Shown: positions 26,548-34,949 of the stretch, one piece after another | Layout of the letters: every line of letters begins with the position of its first letter | How positions within the stretch are numbered: the stretch's first letter is position 1 | NCBI RefSeq assembly: GCF_002224125.1 | Contig: NZ_NCSM01000007.1 | Location: 251,839-315,838 of the forward strand | Length of the DNA stretch: 64,000 nt | Reading direction: 5' to 3' | Source: Streptomyces sp. NBS 14/10 | GTDB taxonomy: Bacteria > Actinomycetota > Actinomycetes > Streptomycetales > Streptomycetaceae | Position numbers and translations under genes: made by a program | The notes under the pieces: model-generated | Database searches by the model: none | Seen by the model: the letters and a program-made list of their open reading frames with translations, nothing else | Told to the model about the DNA's origin: nothing

Positions 26548-26772
26548 ATGCCTCGCTACGAATACCGATGCCGCGCCTGCGGGACCACCTTCGAGCTGAA
26601 CCGGCCCATGGCCGAGTCCTCGGCGCCCGCGTCCTGCCCCGACGGGCACGACGACACGGTGAAGCTGCTCTCGACGGTCGCCGTCACCGGCGCCGCCTCC
26701 TCCGCCGCGGCGCGCTCCCAGGCCCCCGGTGGCGGTGGCGGCGGATGCTGTGGGGGCGGCTGCTGTGGGTGA
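26548..26772 (+). CDS. FmdB-family zinc-ribbon protein
   Basis: At 74 residues it starts MPRYEYRCRACGTTFE, the FmdB/CxxC zinc ribbon. The second Cys pair is reduced to a single Cys in ASCPDGHDD, where His may substitute. It ends in a Gly/Cys-rich tail (GGGGGGCCGGGCCG). The family has no firm function. TATGCT lies 6 nt before the ATG and no ribosome site is seen, so the message is probably leaderless. Confidence 0.85.
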   Translation: MPRYEYRCRACGTTFELNRPMAESSAPASCPDGHDDTVKLLSTVAVTGAASSAAARSQAPGGGGGGCCGGGCCG

Positions 26773-26796
26773 GGTCGCACGCGGTCGCGGCTGAGC

Positions 26797-26819
26797 CCGG
26801 CCCGGTTGAGCCGGGCCGG
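26797..26819 (+). terminator. Terminator hairpin after fmdB-like gene
   Basis: Nine-bp arms CCGGCCCGG and CCGGGCCGG flank a TTGAG loop. Confidence 0.55.
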
Positions 26820-26936
26820 TTGGGGGCGGATCCTGGGAGGTACGTACGCAGGTACGGCCTCGACCGCGCAGCACCGCGAGGCCGGGGTCTCCGCGAGCGG
26901 CAGGGGTAAAACCCATCACCCCGAAGGAGGCCGGAC

Positions 26937-27722
26937 ATGGCTACTGGCCGCCCCTCCCCCATCGGTCCCCACCCGGCGGGGATCGGACGCCAGTTCCCCG
27001 AGCGGGTTGGCGTCCGCATCAAACTCGACGAGCATCTGCCGGTCGACCACCGGCTCAGCCAGGTCTACCGCGTCGGTGCGGGCCTGATGGGTCTGGTCCT
27101 GATCGCCTTCGGCATCCTGGGCCTGATCCACCAGATCGGTTTCTTTGACACCGGCGGTGCCACCGTCGCCGGTCTGAACACCAATGGCGCGCTGAGCGTG
27201 CTGTCCCTCGTCATCGGCGCGCTGCTGGTCGCCGGCATGGTCATCGGCGGCAACTTCGCCTCGACCCTCAACATCGTGCTGGGCGTTCTCTTCCTGCTGA
27301 GCGGTTTCGTCAACCTCGCCCTGATCAGGACGTCCTTCGACTTCCTGGCCTTCCGCCTCCAGAACGTGGTGTTCAGCTTCGTGGTCGGCCTGATGCTGAT
27401 GTGGTTCGGCATGTACGGGCGGGTCAGCGGCGGGTTGCCGCACGACAATCCGTACTGGCAGGCCCGACACCCCCTGCTCGCCGAACGGGAGGCGCGTGCC
27501 CGGGAGCTCCAGGCCGGGCGCGGTGATCAGGCGGCGGAGAGGCCGAGCGCTACGCCTCCCGCCACACCACCCGGCAAGTGGGGCAAGCTCGATCAGCCCG
27601 GCGAGCAGCAACAAGAAGGACGGCAGCAAGGACAAGGAGGCCGGCACGCCCGGCGGCTGCTGCGGCGGCGCAGGTTCAGCGGCGGCGGGCCAGGGTCAGG
27701 CCATCCGCGACCGTCAGCATGA
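26937..27722 (+). CDS. DUF4383 membrane protein; 3' end uncertain
   Basis: Four hydrophobic helices between about residues 45 and 160 and the segments DHRLSQVYRVGAG and LNTNGALSVLSLVIGA fit DUF4383. The last 45 residues (from about 27,600) are Arg/Gln/Gly-rich and use codons such as CAA and GGA that are rare elsewhere here. The neighbouring frame over the same bases (NKKDGSKDKEAG, then GGCC) has normal bias, so a base may be missing near 27,600. The listed 3' end overlaps the convergent methyltransferase gene by 47 bp. Confidence 0.75.
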   Translation: MATGRPSPIGPHPAGIGRQFPERVGVRIKLDEHLPVDHRLSQVYRVGAGLMGLVLIAFGILGLIHQIGFFDTGGATVAGLNTNGALSVLSLVIGALLVAGMVIGGNFASTLNIVLGVLFLLSGFVNLALIRTSFDFLAFRLQNVVFSFVVGLMLMWFGMYGRVSGGLPHDNPYWQARHPLLAEREARARELQAGRGDQAAERPSATPPATPPGKWGKLDQPGEQQQEGRQQGQGGRHARRLLRRRRFSGGGPGSGHPRPSA

Positions 27723-28335
27723 CCGACTCCATCCGCTCGTCGGCGGCCACATGCTCGTTGAACGCCTTGATCGCCGCGCCCGCGCCCGTGGCCTCCGGGT
27801 CGACGACGGAGCCGTGGAAGAACACGTTGTCCGCGACGATCAGCCCGCCCGGGCTCATCCGCGCCACCAGCTCCTCCCAGTACGCGATGTAGTTGCCCTT
27901 GTCCGCGTCGAGGTAGGCCAGGTCGATATGCGGCTCGGCCGGCATCGCCCGCAGCGTGTCAAGCGCGGGCGCGATCCGCAGGTCGATACGGTCCGCGACC
28001 CCGGCCTTGGCCCAGGCGTCCCGGCCGTACGCCGTCCACTCCTCCGAGATGTCGCAGGCGATCAGCTTGCCGTCGGCGGGCAGCGCCTGCGCCATCGACA
28101 GGGCGGAGAAGCCGGTGAAGGTGCCGACCTCGACGATGTGCCGGGCGCCGGTCAGCCGCACCAGGAACGCCAGCAGCGGGCCCTGCTCCTCGGCGGACTG
28201 CATACCCGCGTACCCGGGCAGCTGGGCATGCGTGACCTCGACGAGCTCGCGCTGGACCGGGTCGAGCGGCGGGTTGTGCCGCAGCATGTAGCCGTACAGC
28301 TCATCCGTCACCGGCGTGCTCTTGCTCTCGGCCAA
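27676..28335 (-). CDS. SAM-dependent O-methyltransferase (caffeoyl-CoA / catechol type)
   Basis: Motifs of the class I O-methyltransferase_3 family are present: HIVEVGTFTGFSALSMA (SAM motif I), ACDISEEW, YLDADKGNY (metal-binding DADK) and PGGLIVADNVFFHGSV. The TTG at 28335 has GAAGGAGG 5 nt ahead. A TTG at 28350 would place the start inside that ribosome site. The acceptor substrate is unknown. The gene lies just downstream of the two-component system. Confidence 0.88.
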   Translation of the reverse strand: MAESKSTPVTDELYGYMLRHNPPLDPVQRELVEVTHAQLPGYAGMQSAEEQGPLLAFLVRLTGARHIVEVGTFTGFSALSMAQALPADGKLIACDISEEWTAYGRDAWAKAGVADRIDLRIAPALDTLRAMPAEPHIDLAYLDADKGNYIAYWEELVARMSPGGLIVADNVFFHGSVVDPEATGAGAAIKAFNEHVAADERMESVMLTVADGLTLARRR

Positions 28336-28346
28336 CGTGGCCTCCT

Positions 28347-29000
28347 TCAACTTCCCAAATAACGCAGTACAGCCAGCACTCGGCGACTGTAACCCGAACT
28401 CGCGGGGAGTTCGAGCTTGTCGAAGATCGCGTTGATGTGCTTCTCGACGGCGCTGCGCGAGACATGCAGCCGCTCCGCGATGGCCGTGTTGGCGTGGCCC
28501 TGCGCCATCGCGCCCAGGACGTCCCGCTCGCGCGGGGTGAGCCGGCTGAGCGGGTCGGTGTGGGTGCTGCGAGCCAGCAGTCTGCGGACGACCTCGGGGT
28601 CGAAGGCGGCCCGGCCCGCCGCGACCCGCTCCAGCGCGTCCAGGAACTCGTCGACCTCCACCACCCGGTCCTTGAGTAGATAGCCGACCCCCGCGCCGCC
28701 GTCCTCGGAGGTGAGCAGTTCGGTCGCGTACCGCTTCTCCACGTACTGCGACAGCACCAGCACACCGATGCCGGGGTGGCGCCGCCGGATCTCCAGCGCC
28801 GCCCGCAGCCCCTCGTCGCTGTGCGTCGGCGGCATCCGTACGTCGACCACCACCGCGTCCACGTCCGGGTGCAGCCCCACCGCCTCGACCAGCGCCGCGC
28901 CGTCGCCCACCGCTGCCACCACCTCGTGGCCCTCCTCGGCGAGCAGCCGCACCAGGCCCTCGCGCAGCAGGGTCGAGTCATCGGCCAGGATCACGCGCAT
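28347..29000 (-). CDS. NarL/LuxR-family response regulator
   Basis: The receiver domain starts MRVILADDSTLLREGL with the acidic pair, the phospho-Asp in VVVDVRMP (Asp53) and Lys in YLLKD. A LuxR helix-turn-helix ends the 217-residue protein (LTPRERDVLGAMAQGHANTAIAER in two parts). The ATG overlaps the kinase gene's end by 10 bp, so the two are translationally coupled. Confidence 0.92.
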   Translation of the reverse strand: MRVILADDSTLLREGLVRLLAEEGHEVVAAVGDGAALVEAVGLHPDVDAVVVDVRMPPTHSDEGLRAALEIRRRHPGIGVLVLSQYVEKRYATELLTSEDGGAGVGYLLKDRVVEVDEFLDALERVAAGRAAFDPEVVRRLLARSTHTDPLSRLTPRERDVLGAMAQGHANTAIAERLHVSRSAVEKHINAIFDKLELPASSGYSRRVLAVLRYLGS

Positions 29001-30187
29001 GGCGACTCCGGCGGCCCCGGCAGTTCCGGCAGCTCCGCGCTGACCGTCGTGGGTCCGCCGGGCGGGCTGACCACCCGCAGCCGGCCGTCCAGCGCCGCCA
29101 CCCGCCGGGCCAGGCCCAGCAGCCCGCCGCCCGCCGGGTCCGCACCGCCCCTGCCGTCGTCGGTGACCCGTACCAGCAGCCCGCCCAAGGACCCCACCTC
29201 CGTCTCCCGCCCGGTCAGCGCCACCGTGATCCGCTCCGCGCCCGAGTGCTTGATCGCGTTGGTCACCGCCTCGGCGACCACGAAGTACGCCACTGTACGA
29301 ACCGCCTCCCCCGGCTCCGCCGTCAGCCCGTACTCCAGCCGCACCGGGATGGCCGACCGCTCGGCGACCGCCTCCAGCGCCGCCCGCAGCCCGGCCTCGT
29401 CCAGCGCCGTGGGGTACACCCGCCACGCCACCTCACGCAGATCGGTCAGCGCGGCCCGGCTCTCCTCATGGGCCTGGACCAGCAGGGCGCGCGCCTTGTC
29501 GGGGTCCTGGCTGCGGCGGGCCCGGCCGAGCAGCATGCCGAGGGCGACGATCCGCTGCTGCACCCCGTCGTGCAGATCGCGCTCGATACGGCGGCGCTCG
29601 TCGTGCACCGCGTCCACCACCCCGGCGCGGCTGGTGGACAGTTCGTCGATCCGGCGGCGCAGGGCCTCGCGGTGGCTGGGGCCGAGGAAGTGGCGGGCCA
29701 ACTGCCCCTCCAGGAGCGCGACGCCGACGATGCCCTGGAGGGCGAGGAACAGCAGGAAGAGCCCGCCGATTGCGGAGCTGGTGATCGTGATCCACTCGCC
29801 GTCGCGCATGATGAACCAGCCCCACAGCAGCAGGCTGCCGTACGCCGTGCCGGCCACCACGGCCAGCAGCACCAGCCCGCCCAGCAGCCCCAGCGACCAG
29901 CGCGCCGCCACATACTGGCGGGCGGCCGGGTCGTCGTAGTCGGCCGCGATGTCATGGCCCAGGAAACGGGCCAGCCGGCGGCGCTCGGCCTCCGTCAGCC
30001 GCCGCGCCCCGGCCGTCACCGCGCCCAGCACACACCGCCGGGCCGCCGGCCAGCCGCCCGGCCAGGTCCGTACGCACAGCAGGGCCAGGCCCGCCACCGC
30101 GACACACACCAGCTCCACGACGGCGGTGCCCGCGCCGATCAGCAGCCCGCCCGCCAGGCGCAGCCCGCGCCGTAGCCATCTCCCCAT
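28991..30187 (-). CDS. Two-component sensor histidine kinase (HPK7 type)
   Basis: Four hydrophobic segments fill the first 170 residues. A HisKA_3 helix follows with the phospho-His in ERDLHDGVQQR, and a HATPase domain with NAIKHSGA, DDGRGG and GGLLGLARRV. The ATG at 30187 lies 8 nt after TAGCGT (leaderless). A TTG at 30196 is less likely. Signal unknown. Partner is the overlapping response regulator. Confidence 0.9.
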   Translation of the reverse strand: MGRWLRRGLRLAGGLLIGAGTAVVELVCVAVAGLALLCVRTWPGGWPAARRCVLGAVTAGARRLTEAERRRLARFLGHDIAADYDDPAARQYVAARWSLGLLGGLVLLAVVAGTAYGSLLLWGWFIMRDGEWITITSSAIGGLFLLFLALQGIVGVALLEGQLARHFLGPSHREALRRRIDELSTSRAGVVDAVHDERRRIERDLHDGVQQRIVALGMLLGRARRSQDPDKARALLVQAHEESRAALTDLREVAWRVYPTALDEAGLRAALEAVAERSAIPVRLEYGLTAEPGEAVRTVAYFVVAEAVTNAIKHSGAERITVALTGRETEVGSLGGLLVRVTDDGRGGADPAGGGLLGLARRVAALDGRLRVVSPPGGPTTVSAELPELPGPPESPCA

Positions 30188-30321
30188 GAGCGGCAACGCT
30201 AGCGGCGCGCATCGGCCCGCACACTGAGGATTTCCGCAGGTTGTGGGTGCGGTGCGCGACCGGCGGGCCGGGTGGGCGCCCTCATGGTCCCCAGGCGGCC
30301 GCCTTTCTAGCGTCGTACGGC

Positions 30322-30945
30322 ATGAGCGACCGGATCACCGACTGGGCCACTGGCCTGATGGACACCTTGGGCGCGCCCGGCGCGGGCGCCGCCATCGCCC
30401 TCGAAAACCTCTTCCCGCCCCTGCCCAGCGAGGTGATCCTGCCGTTGGCGGGATTCGCCGCCGCGCAGGGCGATATGAACCTGTACGCCGCGCTGCTGTG
30501 GACCACGGCGGGCTCGGTGATCGGGGCGCTCGCCCTGTACTGGGTGGGCGGGCTGCTCGGCCGGGACCGTACGGTCGCGATCGCCGCGCGGCTGCCGCTG
30601 GTGAAGGTGGCGGACATCGAGCGCACGGAGCGGTGGTTCACCCGGCACGGCACGAAGGCCATCTTCTTCGGGCGCATGGTGCCGATCTTCCGCAGCCTCA
30701 TCTCCGTGCCCGCCGGGATCGAGCGGATGCCGGTGCCCGTCTTCCTCGCTCTGACCACGCTCGGGAGCCTGATCTGGAACACGGTGTTCGTGCTGGCCGG
30801 GTACGCGCTGGGGGACAACTGGCACGAGGTGACGGACTACGTGTCGGTGTACTCGAAGGTGGTGGCGGGCGCGGCGGCGCTGGGGGTGGTGGCGTTCGTG
30901 GGAGTACGGATCTTCCGGCCGGGGCGGGGGCAGCGGCGCGGGTGA
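30322..30945 (+). CDS. DedA-family membrane protein
   Basis: The 207-residue protein shows LENLFPPLPSEVILPLAGF, the re-entrant helix of DedA, and FFGRMVPIFRSLISVPAGI, the conserved Arg-containing motif. DedA proteins act in lipid or undecaprenyl-phosphate transport and membrane homeostasis. TAGCGT lies 8 nt before the ATG, so the message is probably leaderless. It is divergent from the kinase gene. Confidence 0.9.
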   Translation: MSDRITDWATGLMDTLGAPGAGAAIALENLFPPLPSEVILPLAGFAAAQGDMNLYAALLWTTAGSVIGALALYWVGGLLGRDRTVAIAARLPLVKVADIERTERWFTRHGTKAIFFGRMVPIFRSLISVPAGIERMPVPVFLALTTLGSLIWNTVFVLAGYALGDNWHEVTDYVSVYSKVVAGAAALGVVAFVGVRIFRPGRGQRRG

Positions 30946-30960
30946 ACGGCTTACGGGGTC

Positions 30961-31104
30961 AACCCCGACCCGAGTCATCCCCAGCGTCCGCCACGCCGAC
31001 GCGGGTCATCCCCCAGCCCGGGTCATCCTCGGCGTCCGCCACGCCGACGCGGGTCAACCCCGACCCGGGTCACCCCCGGCGCCCGCCACCCCCGCGCCCG
31101 CCAC
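30961..31104. repeat. Three tandem copies of a 48-bp unit
   Basis: Units begin at 30961, 31009 and 31057. Copies 1 and 2 share a 25-bp identical block starting with GCGTCCGCCACGCC at 30984 and 31032. The third is more diverged. The array fills the gap between the dedA-like gene and the HAD gene. Confidence 0.75.
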
Positions 31105-31110
31105 CCCGGC

Positions 31111-31971
31111 TCAGGCCACCCCGGCCCGCGCCGCGAACGCTCGCAGGATCTCCTCCCCCGCCGCCACGCCCCGCTCCTCCAACGCGATCACCTGCGGCGC
31201 CGTCCAGCCCTCGTCGGCGAGTTCGCCGTGGCCCGGCCGCCAGGCGCGGTCGGCGGCCAGGAGGAGGTCGGCGTCCAGGAGGGAGTCCCCGGCGCCCAGC
31301 ACCTCGCGCGCCCCCGTACGGCGCGCGATCTCGGCGACCGCCGCGCTCTTGGTGAGCGGCTTCGGCACGGCGTAGATCTTGCGGCCCTGCAGCGAGACCG
31401 TCCAGCCGCGCTCCTCGGCCCAGGCGGTCAGCTCCTTGACGTATCCCTCGGGCAGCAGGGCCCGTTCGACGACCAGATAGGCGAACAGCTCCTCGGCCAC
31501 CCGCTCCTTGAGCAGCCAGGCCGGGTCCGCGGTACGGATGAGATGGGCGCGGACCTCCTCCAGCGGCGCGCACGCCGCGGCGAGGCGGGCGCGTACGGAC
31601 GCCTGCCAGTCCGGGTCGGACTCGCCGTCGACCAGCAGATGGCCGCCGTTCGCGCAGATCGCGAAGCGGGGGGCGGGGCCGGGGAGGCGGACGCGGCCGT
31701 ACTGCTCGCGGGTGCGCGTGGTGGTCGGTACGAAGACGGCGCCGCGGGCCAGGTCGGTGAGCAGCCCGGCCGCGGTCTCCGTCATGTACGACAGCGGCTG
31801 GTGGCCGTACACCTCGACGCACAGCAGGCGCGGCGCCTCGGCGTCCGGCATACGGAGGTCGAGGGCGGCCGCGGAGTAGATCAGCGTGCGGTCGAGGTCG
31901 CTCGCGATCAGCACGGGCGACTGCTGCTCATGGCTGGTCATCAGGTCGTTCAGCGCTTTGTCGCTCGTCAT
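31111..31971 (-). CDS. HAD-family hydrolase of the Ter-associated set
   Basis: The Cof-like HAD motifs are IASDLDRTLIYS (nucleophile Asp), PTTTRTREQY, KSAAVAEIARR (Lys) and GAGDSLLDADLL. The 286-residue protein matches the HAD phosphatases found in Ter gene neighbourhoods. Its ATG overlaps the TGA of the upstream fused gene by one base (TGATG), showing translational coupling. The substrate is unknown but may be the product of the PRTase-type enzymes. Confidence 0.85.
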   Translation of the reverse strand: MTSDKALNDLMTSHEQQSPVLIASDLDRTLIYSAAALDLRMPDAEAPRLLCVEVYGHQPLSYMTETAAGLLTDLARGAVFVPTTTRTREQYGRVRLPGPAPRFAICANGGHLLVDGESDPDWQASVRARLAAACAPLEEVRAHLIRTADPAWLLKERVAEELFAYLVVERALLPEGYVKELTAWAEERGWTVSLQGRKIYAVPKPLTKSAAVAEIARRTGAREVLGAGDSLLDADLLLAADRAWRPGHGELADEGWTAPQVIALEERGVAAGEEILRAFAARAGVA

Positions 31972-34898
31972 CAGGCGGTCACCGCCTTGCCGTCCGCGCC
32001 CGTCGCGCCGCGCGTATAGCGGGGGTGGATCAGCCCGACGCACGAGTACGGCAGACCGTCCACCTCCTCCACCGGCACGCCGCGCTGCTCGGCCAGCAGC
32101 CGCACATGGGCCAGGTCCGCGCCGGCGTCGCGCGAGGCGAGGATCTTCCACGGGACGCGGCGCAGCAGCACCCGCGTCGTCTCGCCGACGCCCGGCTTGA
32201 CGAGGTTCACGTCGTGGATGCCGTACTCCTCGCTGATCCGCTCGACGGCCGCCCACCCCTCCCAGGTCGGGCTGCGGTCGGCGGCCGCGAGCTCCTTCAC
32301 ATCGGCGGCGACCTGGTCGGCGACCTCGTCGAAGCGGGCCTCGACGGTGTCCAGGAAGAGCCCGGAGACATCGGCGTCGGCCAGTTCGCGGTAGAACTTC
32401 CCGCCGTGGAAGTCGTCGGGCCCGACCAGGTCGGCGCGGAGCACGGTGCGCGATATCAGCCCGGAGACGGTCGAGTTGAGGCAGGCGGAGGGGATGAGGA
32501 AGTCATCGCGCGTGCCGTACGTCTCGACGCAGCGGCCGGGGTCGGCGAGTACGGCGATCCGCGGGTCGAAGCCGGGGTACGGCCGTACGGCCTCGGCCAG
32601 TTCGCGGGTGATCGCGCCCTTGCCGGTCCAGCCGTCGATGAACACCACGTCGGCGGGGTCGTGACGGTCCGCCAGCCAGCGCAGCGCCGTGGTGTCGATG
32701 CCGCGGCCGCGCACGATGGAGATGGCGTAGTGCGGCAGGTCGAGACCGTGTGCGTGGCGCGCCCAGCGGCGCATCAGCACGCCGACGGGGGTGCCGGCCC
32801 GGGCCAGCGACACCAGGACGGGGCGCGGCGAACGCTCGGCGAGCACGGTTTCGGTGACCGCGCCGACCGCGCGCGCGATACGCGCCGCGGAGGTGGTGAG
32901 CGCGGCCCGGAACAGCGCCTGGTACTCCTCGGTGGGCTGGTACTCGACGGGCAGCGACTCGGCGTAGTGCGCGCCGCCGCTCTGGATCGCCTCCTCGCGC
33001 TCCTCGGTGGGCGCCTCGAGCGTGACGTCGGAGAAGTCCTGCAGCAGCCAGCCGACCTCGTCGGGGGCGTACGAGGAGAACGCGGGGCCGCGCAGCGGCT
33101 CCGGCAGCGGCGGTTGTGACATGGGGGGCGCCTGTCGCTCGAGAGTGTCGGTGGGAGCGTTGGTGTCGGTGTTCGGCGTGTAGGACGGCACGACGGCCAG
33201 CAGGAGGCGGTCGGTGTGCGCGGCGAGGTGGGCCAACAGCCCGTCCGGGGCGTGCAGTTCGGGGGTGTCGGCCGACGAGTCGACGACGGCGACGATCGCG
33301 TCGAAGCGGCGCGTGGGGTCGCCGCCGGGGGCGACGTTGTAGGCGTAGCGCTCGCCGGGCCCGTCGGCGGGCGCGTCGTGCGCGGGGAAGGCGAGGCGGG
33401 TACGGATCGCGTAGCCGGGGTCGTCGACGGCCAGCACGGGCGAGCGCGTGGTGGTCGAGTACCGCACCTCGGCCGCGGCCGGGCCGGTGGCCAGCGCGGT
33501 GTCCAGCGCCTCGGCGATCCGCAGCGGCGCGTACATCAACTCCTCGAAGCCGAGGACGAGCACCCGCCGCGCCCCACCGCCCAGTGCCTCGGCGATACGG
33601 GCCGCCATCCCCGGAAGCGCGGCCTCCAGCCGCTCCCGGTGAGCAGGCGTAAAGCCGTGCCGCCCACCGTCGGGCAGCCCCTGCGGCCAGCCGAGCTCGA
33701 CGCGGACCAGCCCCGTGTGCGTGGTGTGGGCACCAATCCCCGCAGCGGACGCCGAACCGGGCCCGGCCGCAGGCGCGGGCCCCAAGCTTGGCGCAGCCAC
33801 GGGCGCGGGCGCCGAGCCAGCCACGGGCACAGAACCCGAACCGGGCGCGGACGCCGAACCGGGCCCGGCCGCAGGCGCGGGCCCGGGGCCCGTGCCGGGC
33901 ACACTCGCAGGCGCGGGCCGCGAGCCTGGCGCAGCCACGGGCGCGGGCGCCGGGCCAGCCGTCAGCACAGGCGCCGAGCCAGACGCGGGCACAGACCCCG
34001 AACCGGCCGCAGACGCAGGCGCCGAGCCCGTCGCCGCCCCGGCCGCAGGCGCGGGCCCCGGACCAGCCGCCGGCCCGGCCGCCGCCCCGGGCCCGGCCGC
34101 AGGCGCCGAGCCTGGCCCAGGCGCCGCCACGGCCGCAGGCGCAGGGCCCTCGCCCCCCGCCCCCGGCGAAGCCGTGGGGCCCCCGGCCCTCGCCCCCGCC
34201 GCCTCGTGCTCCGCCACCAGCCGCTGCCCACGCTCCAGGACCCCCGCGGGGAGCCGGACCGTGCCCGTCGCCGAGGCGATCAGGTCCACCCGCGCGCCGA
34301 GGTCGGCCGCGAAGGCGTCCAGGTGAGCACGGTCCTCGGGGGAGCGCATGTCGACCAGGGCCACCACCACGTACCGCTCGCGCGGGAAGCGCCGGTGGAG
34401 GGCGGCGATGGTGTTGAGCACCGTCCTGCCCGTCGAGAACTCGTCGTCGACGAGGACCAGCGGGCCGTCCGTGGCCAGCAGGGCGGGGTCCTCGGGGAGG
34501 AGGAGGTGGGAGGTGGCGTGGCTGTGCTCCTCCTCGAAGCCGCCCACCGGGGCGACCCCGGCGACCGGACGGCGGGTGGAGTGGAGGTAGGGGGCGAGGG
34601 CCAGGCCGTCCGCGACGCTGTGGCCCAGGCCCGTCGCGGTCTCCGCGTAGCCGAGCACGACCGCGCGCGCCGCGGCCTCGTCGCCGAGCAGTTCGCGGAC
34701 CCGGCGGCCGAGCCGTACGCCCGCGCCGTGGACGGCGCGCGGGCGCTGCGGCACATGCTTGCCGAGCACGTTGGACACCAGCAGATGCGCGCGCTTGGGG
34801 TTGCGCCGCAGCGCGAGCCCCAGCAGCTCGCGCAGTTCGTCGCCGCCTTCGAGCCCGACTCCCAGCCGGTCCGCGACCCACTGCCCCGACCACATCAC
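31971..34898 (-). CDS. Four-domain fusion: PRTase - TRSP - StiP (PRTase) - PELOTA
   Basis: One 975-residue frame joins what are usually two proteins. Residues 1-231 are a phosphoribosyltransferase with the PRPP loop VLVDDEFSTGRT (148-159). Residues 232-390 are a Pro/Ala/Gly/Ser linker. About 395-575 fit the TRSP domain. Residue 593 is a Met that looks like the normal start of a StiP-type PRTase, with loop VFIDGWTGKGAI (752-763). About 880-965 form the PELOTA RNA-binding-like domain. There is no stop between the halves. Ter-linked PRTase operons are thought to make a nucleoside-like metabolite under stress. An internal start at 33122 could also yield StiP alone. Confidence 0.8.
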   Translation of the reverse strand: MMWSGQWVADRLGVGLEGGDELRELLGLALRRNPKRAHLLVSNVLGKHVPQRPRAVHGAGVRLGRRVRELLGDEAAARAVVLGYAETATGLGHSVADGLALAPYLHSTRRPVAGVAPVGGFEEEHSHATSHLLLPEDPALLATDGPLVLVDDEFSTGRTVLNTIAALHRRFPRERYVVVALVDMRSPEDRAHLDAFAADLGARVDLIASATGTVRLPAGVLERGQRLVAEHEAAGARAGGPTASPGAGGEGPAPAAVAAPGPGSAPAAGPGAAAGPAAGPGPAPAAGAATGSAPASAAGSGSVPASGSAPVLTAGPAPAPVAAPGSRPAPASVPGTGPGPAPAAGPGSASAPGSGSVPVAGSAPAPVAAPSLGPAPAAGPGSASAAGIGAHTTHTGLVRVELGWPQGLPDGGRHGFTPAHRERLEAALPGMAARIAEALGGGARRVLVLGFEELMYAPLRIAEALDTALATGPAAAEVRYSTTTRSPVLAVDDPGYAIRTRLAFPAHDAPADGPGERYAYNVAPGGDPTRRFDAIVAVVDSSADTPELHAPDGLLAHLAAHTDRLLLAVVPSYTPNTDTNAPTDTLERQAPPMSQPPLPEPLRGPAFSSYAPDEVGWLLQDFSDVTLEAPTEEREEAIQSGGAHYAESLPVEYQPTEEYQALFRAALTTSAARIARAVGAVTETVLAERSPRPVLVSLARAGTPVGVLMRRWARHAHGLDLPHYAISIVRGRGIDTTALRWLADRHDPADVVFIDGWTGKGAITRELAEAVRPYPGFDPRIAVLADPGRCVETYGTRDDFLIPSACLNSTVSGLISRTVLRADLVGPDDFHGGKFYRELADADVSGLFLDTVEARFDEVADQVAADVKELAAADRSPTWEGWAAVERISEEYGIHDVNLVKPGVGETTRVLLRRVPWKILASRDAGADLAHVRLLAEQRGVPVEEVDGLPYSCVGLIHPRYTRGATGADGKAVTA
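33729..34205. repeat. Degenerate in-gene repeat encoding the Pro/Ala/Gly linker
   Basis: This stretch of about 480 bp inside the fusion gene is built from diverged GC-rich units. A long block starting with GCGGACGCCGAACC is repeated exactly at 33745 and 33847 (102 bp, 34 codons). Another, starting with GCGCAGCCACGGGC, appears at 33791 and 33929 (138 bp). All spacings keep the frame. Confidence 0.8.
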
Positions 34899-34949
34899 GC
34901 CGTACGCCCCATCTGCTCCGTCAGCCCCATCAACCCCGTCACTTACCCG

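Noticed and set aside
30961..31104. CRISPR array
   Set aside because: The 48-bp units are directly adjacent with diverged copies and have no unique spacers or cas genes.
33116..33128. A separate stiP gene start at 33122
   Set aside because: The Met fits the family start, but no ribosome site precedes it and no upstream stop exists, so a single fused CDS was listed and the internal start was kept as an alternative.
32503..34893. Open frames opposite and within the PRTase fusion gene (both strands)
   Set aside because: The Pro/Ala/Gly repeats keep all frames open. Only the frame with PRTase, StiP and PELOTA motifs makes sense.
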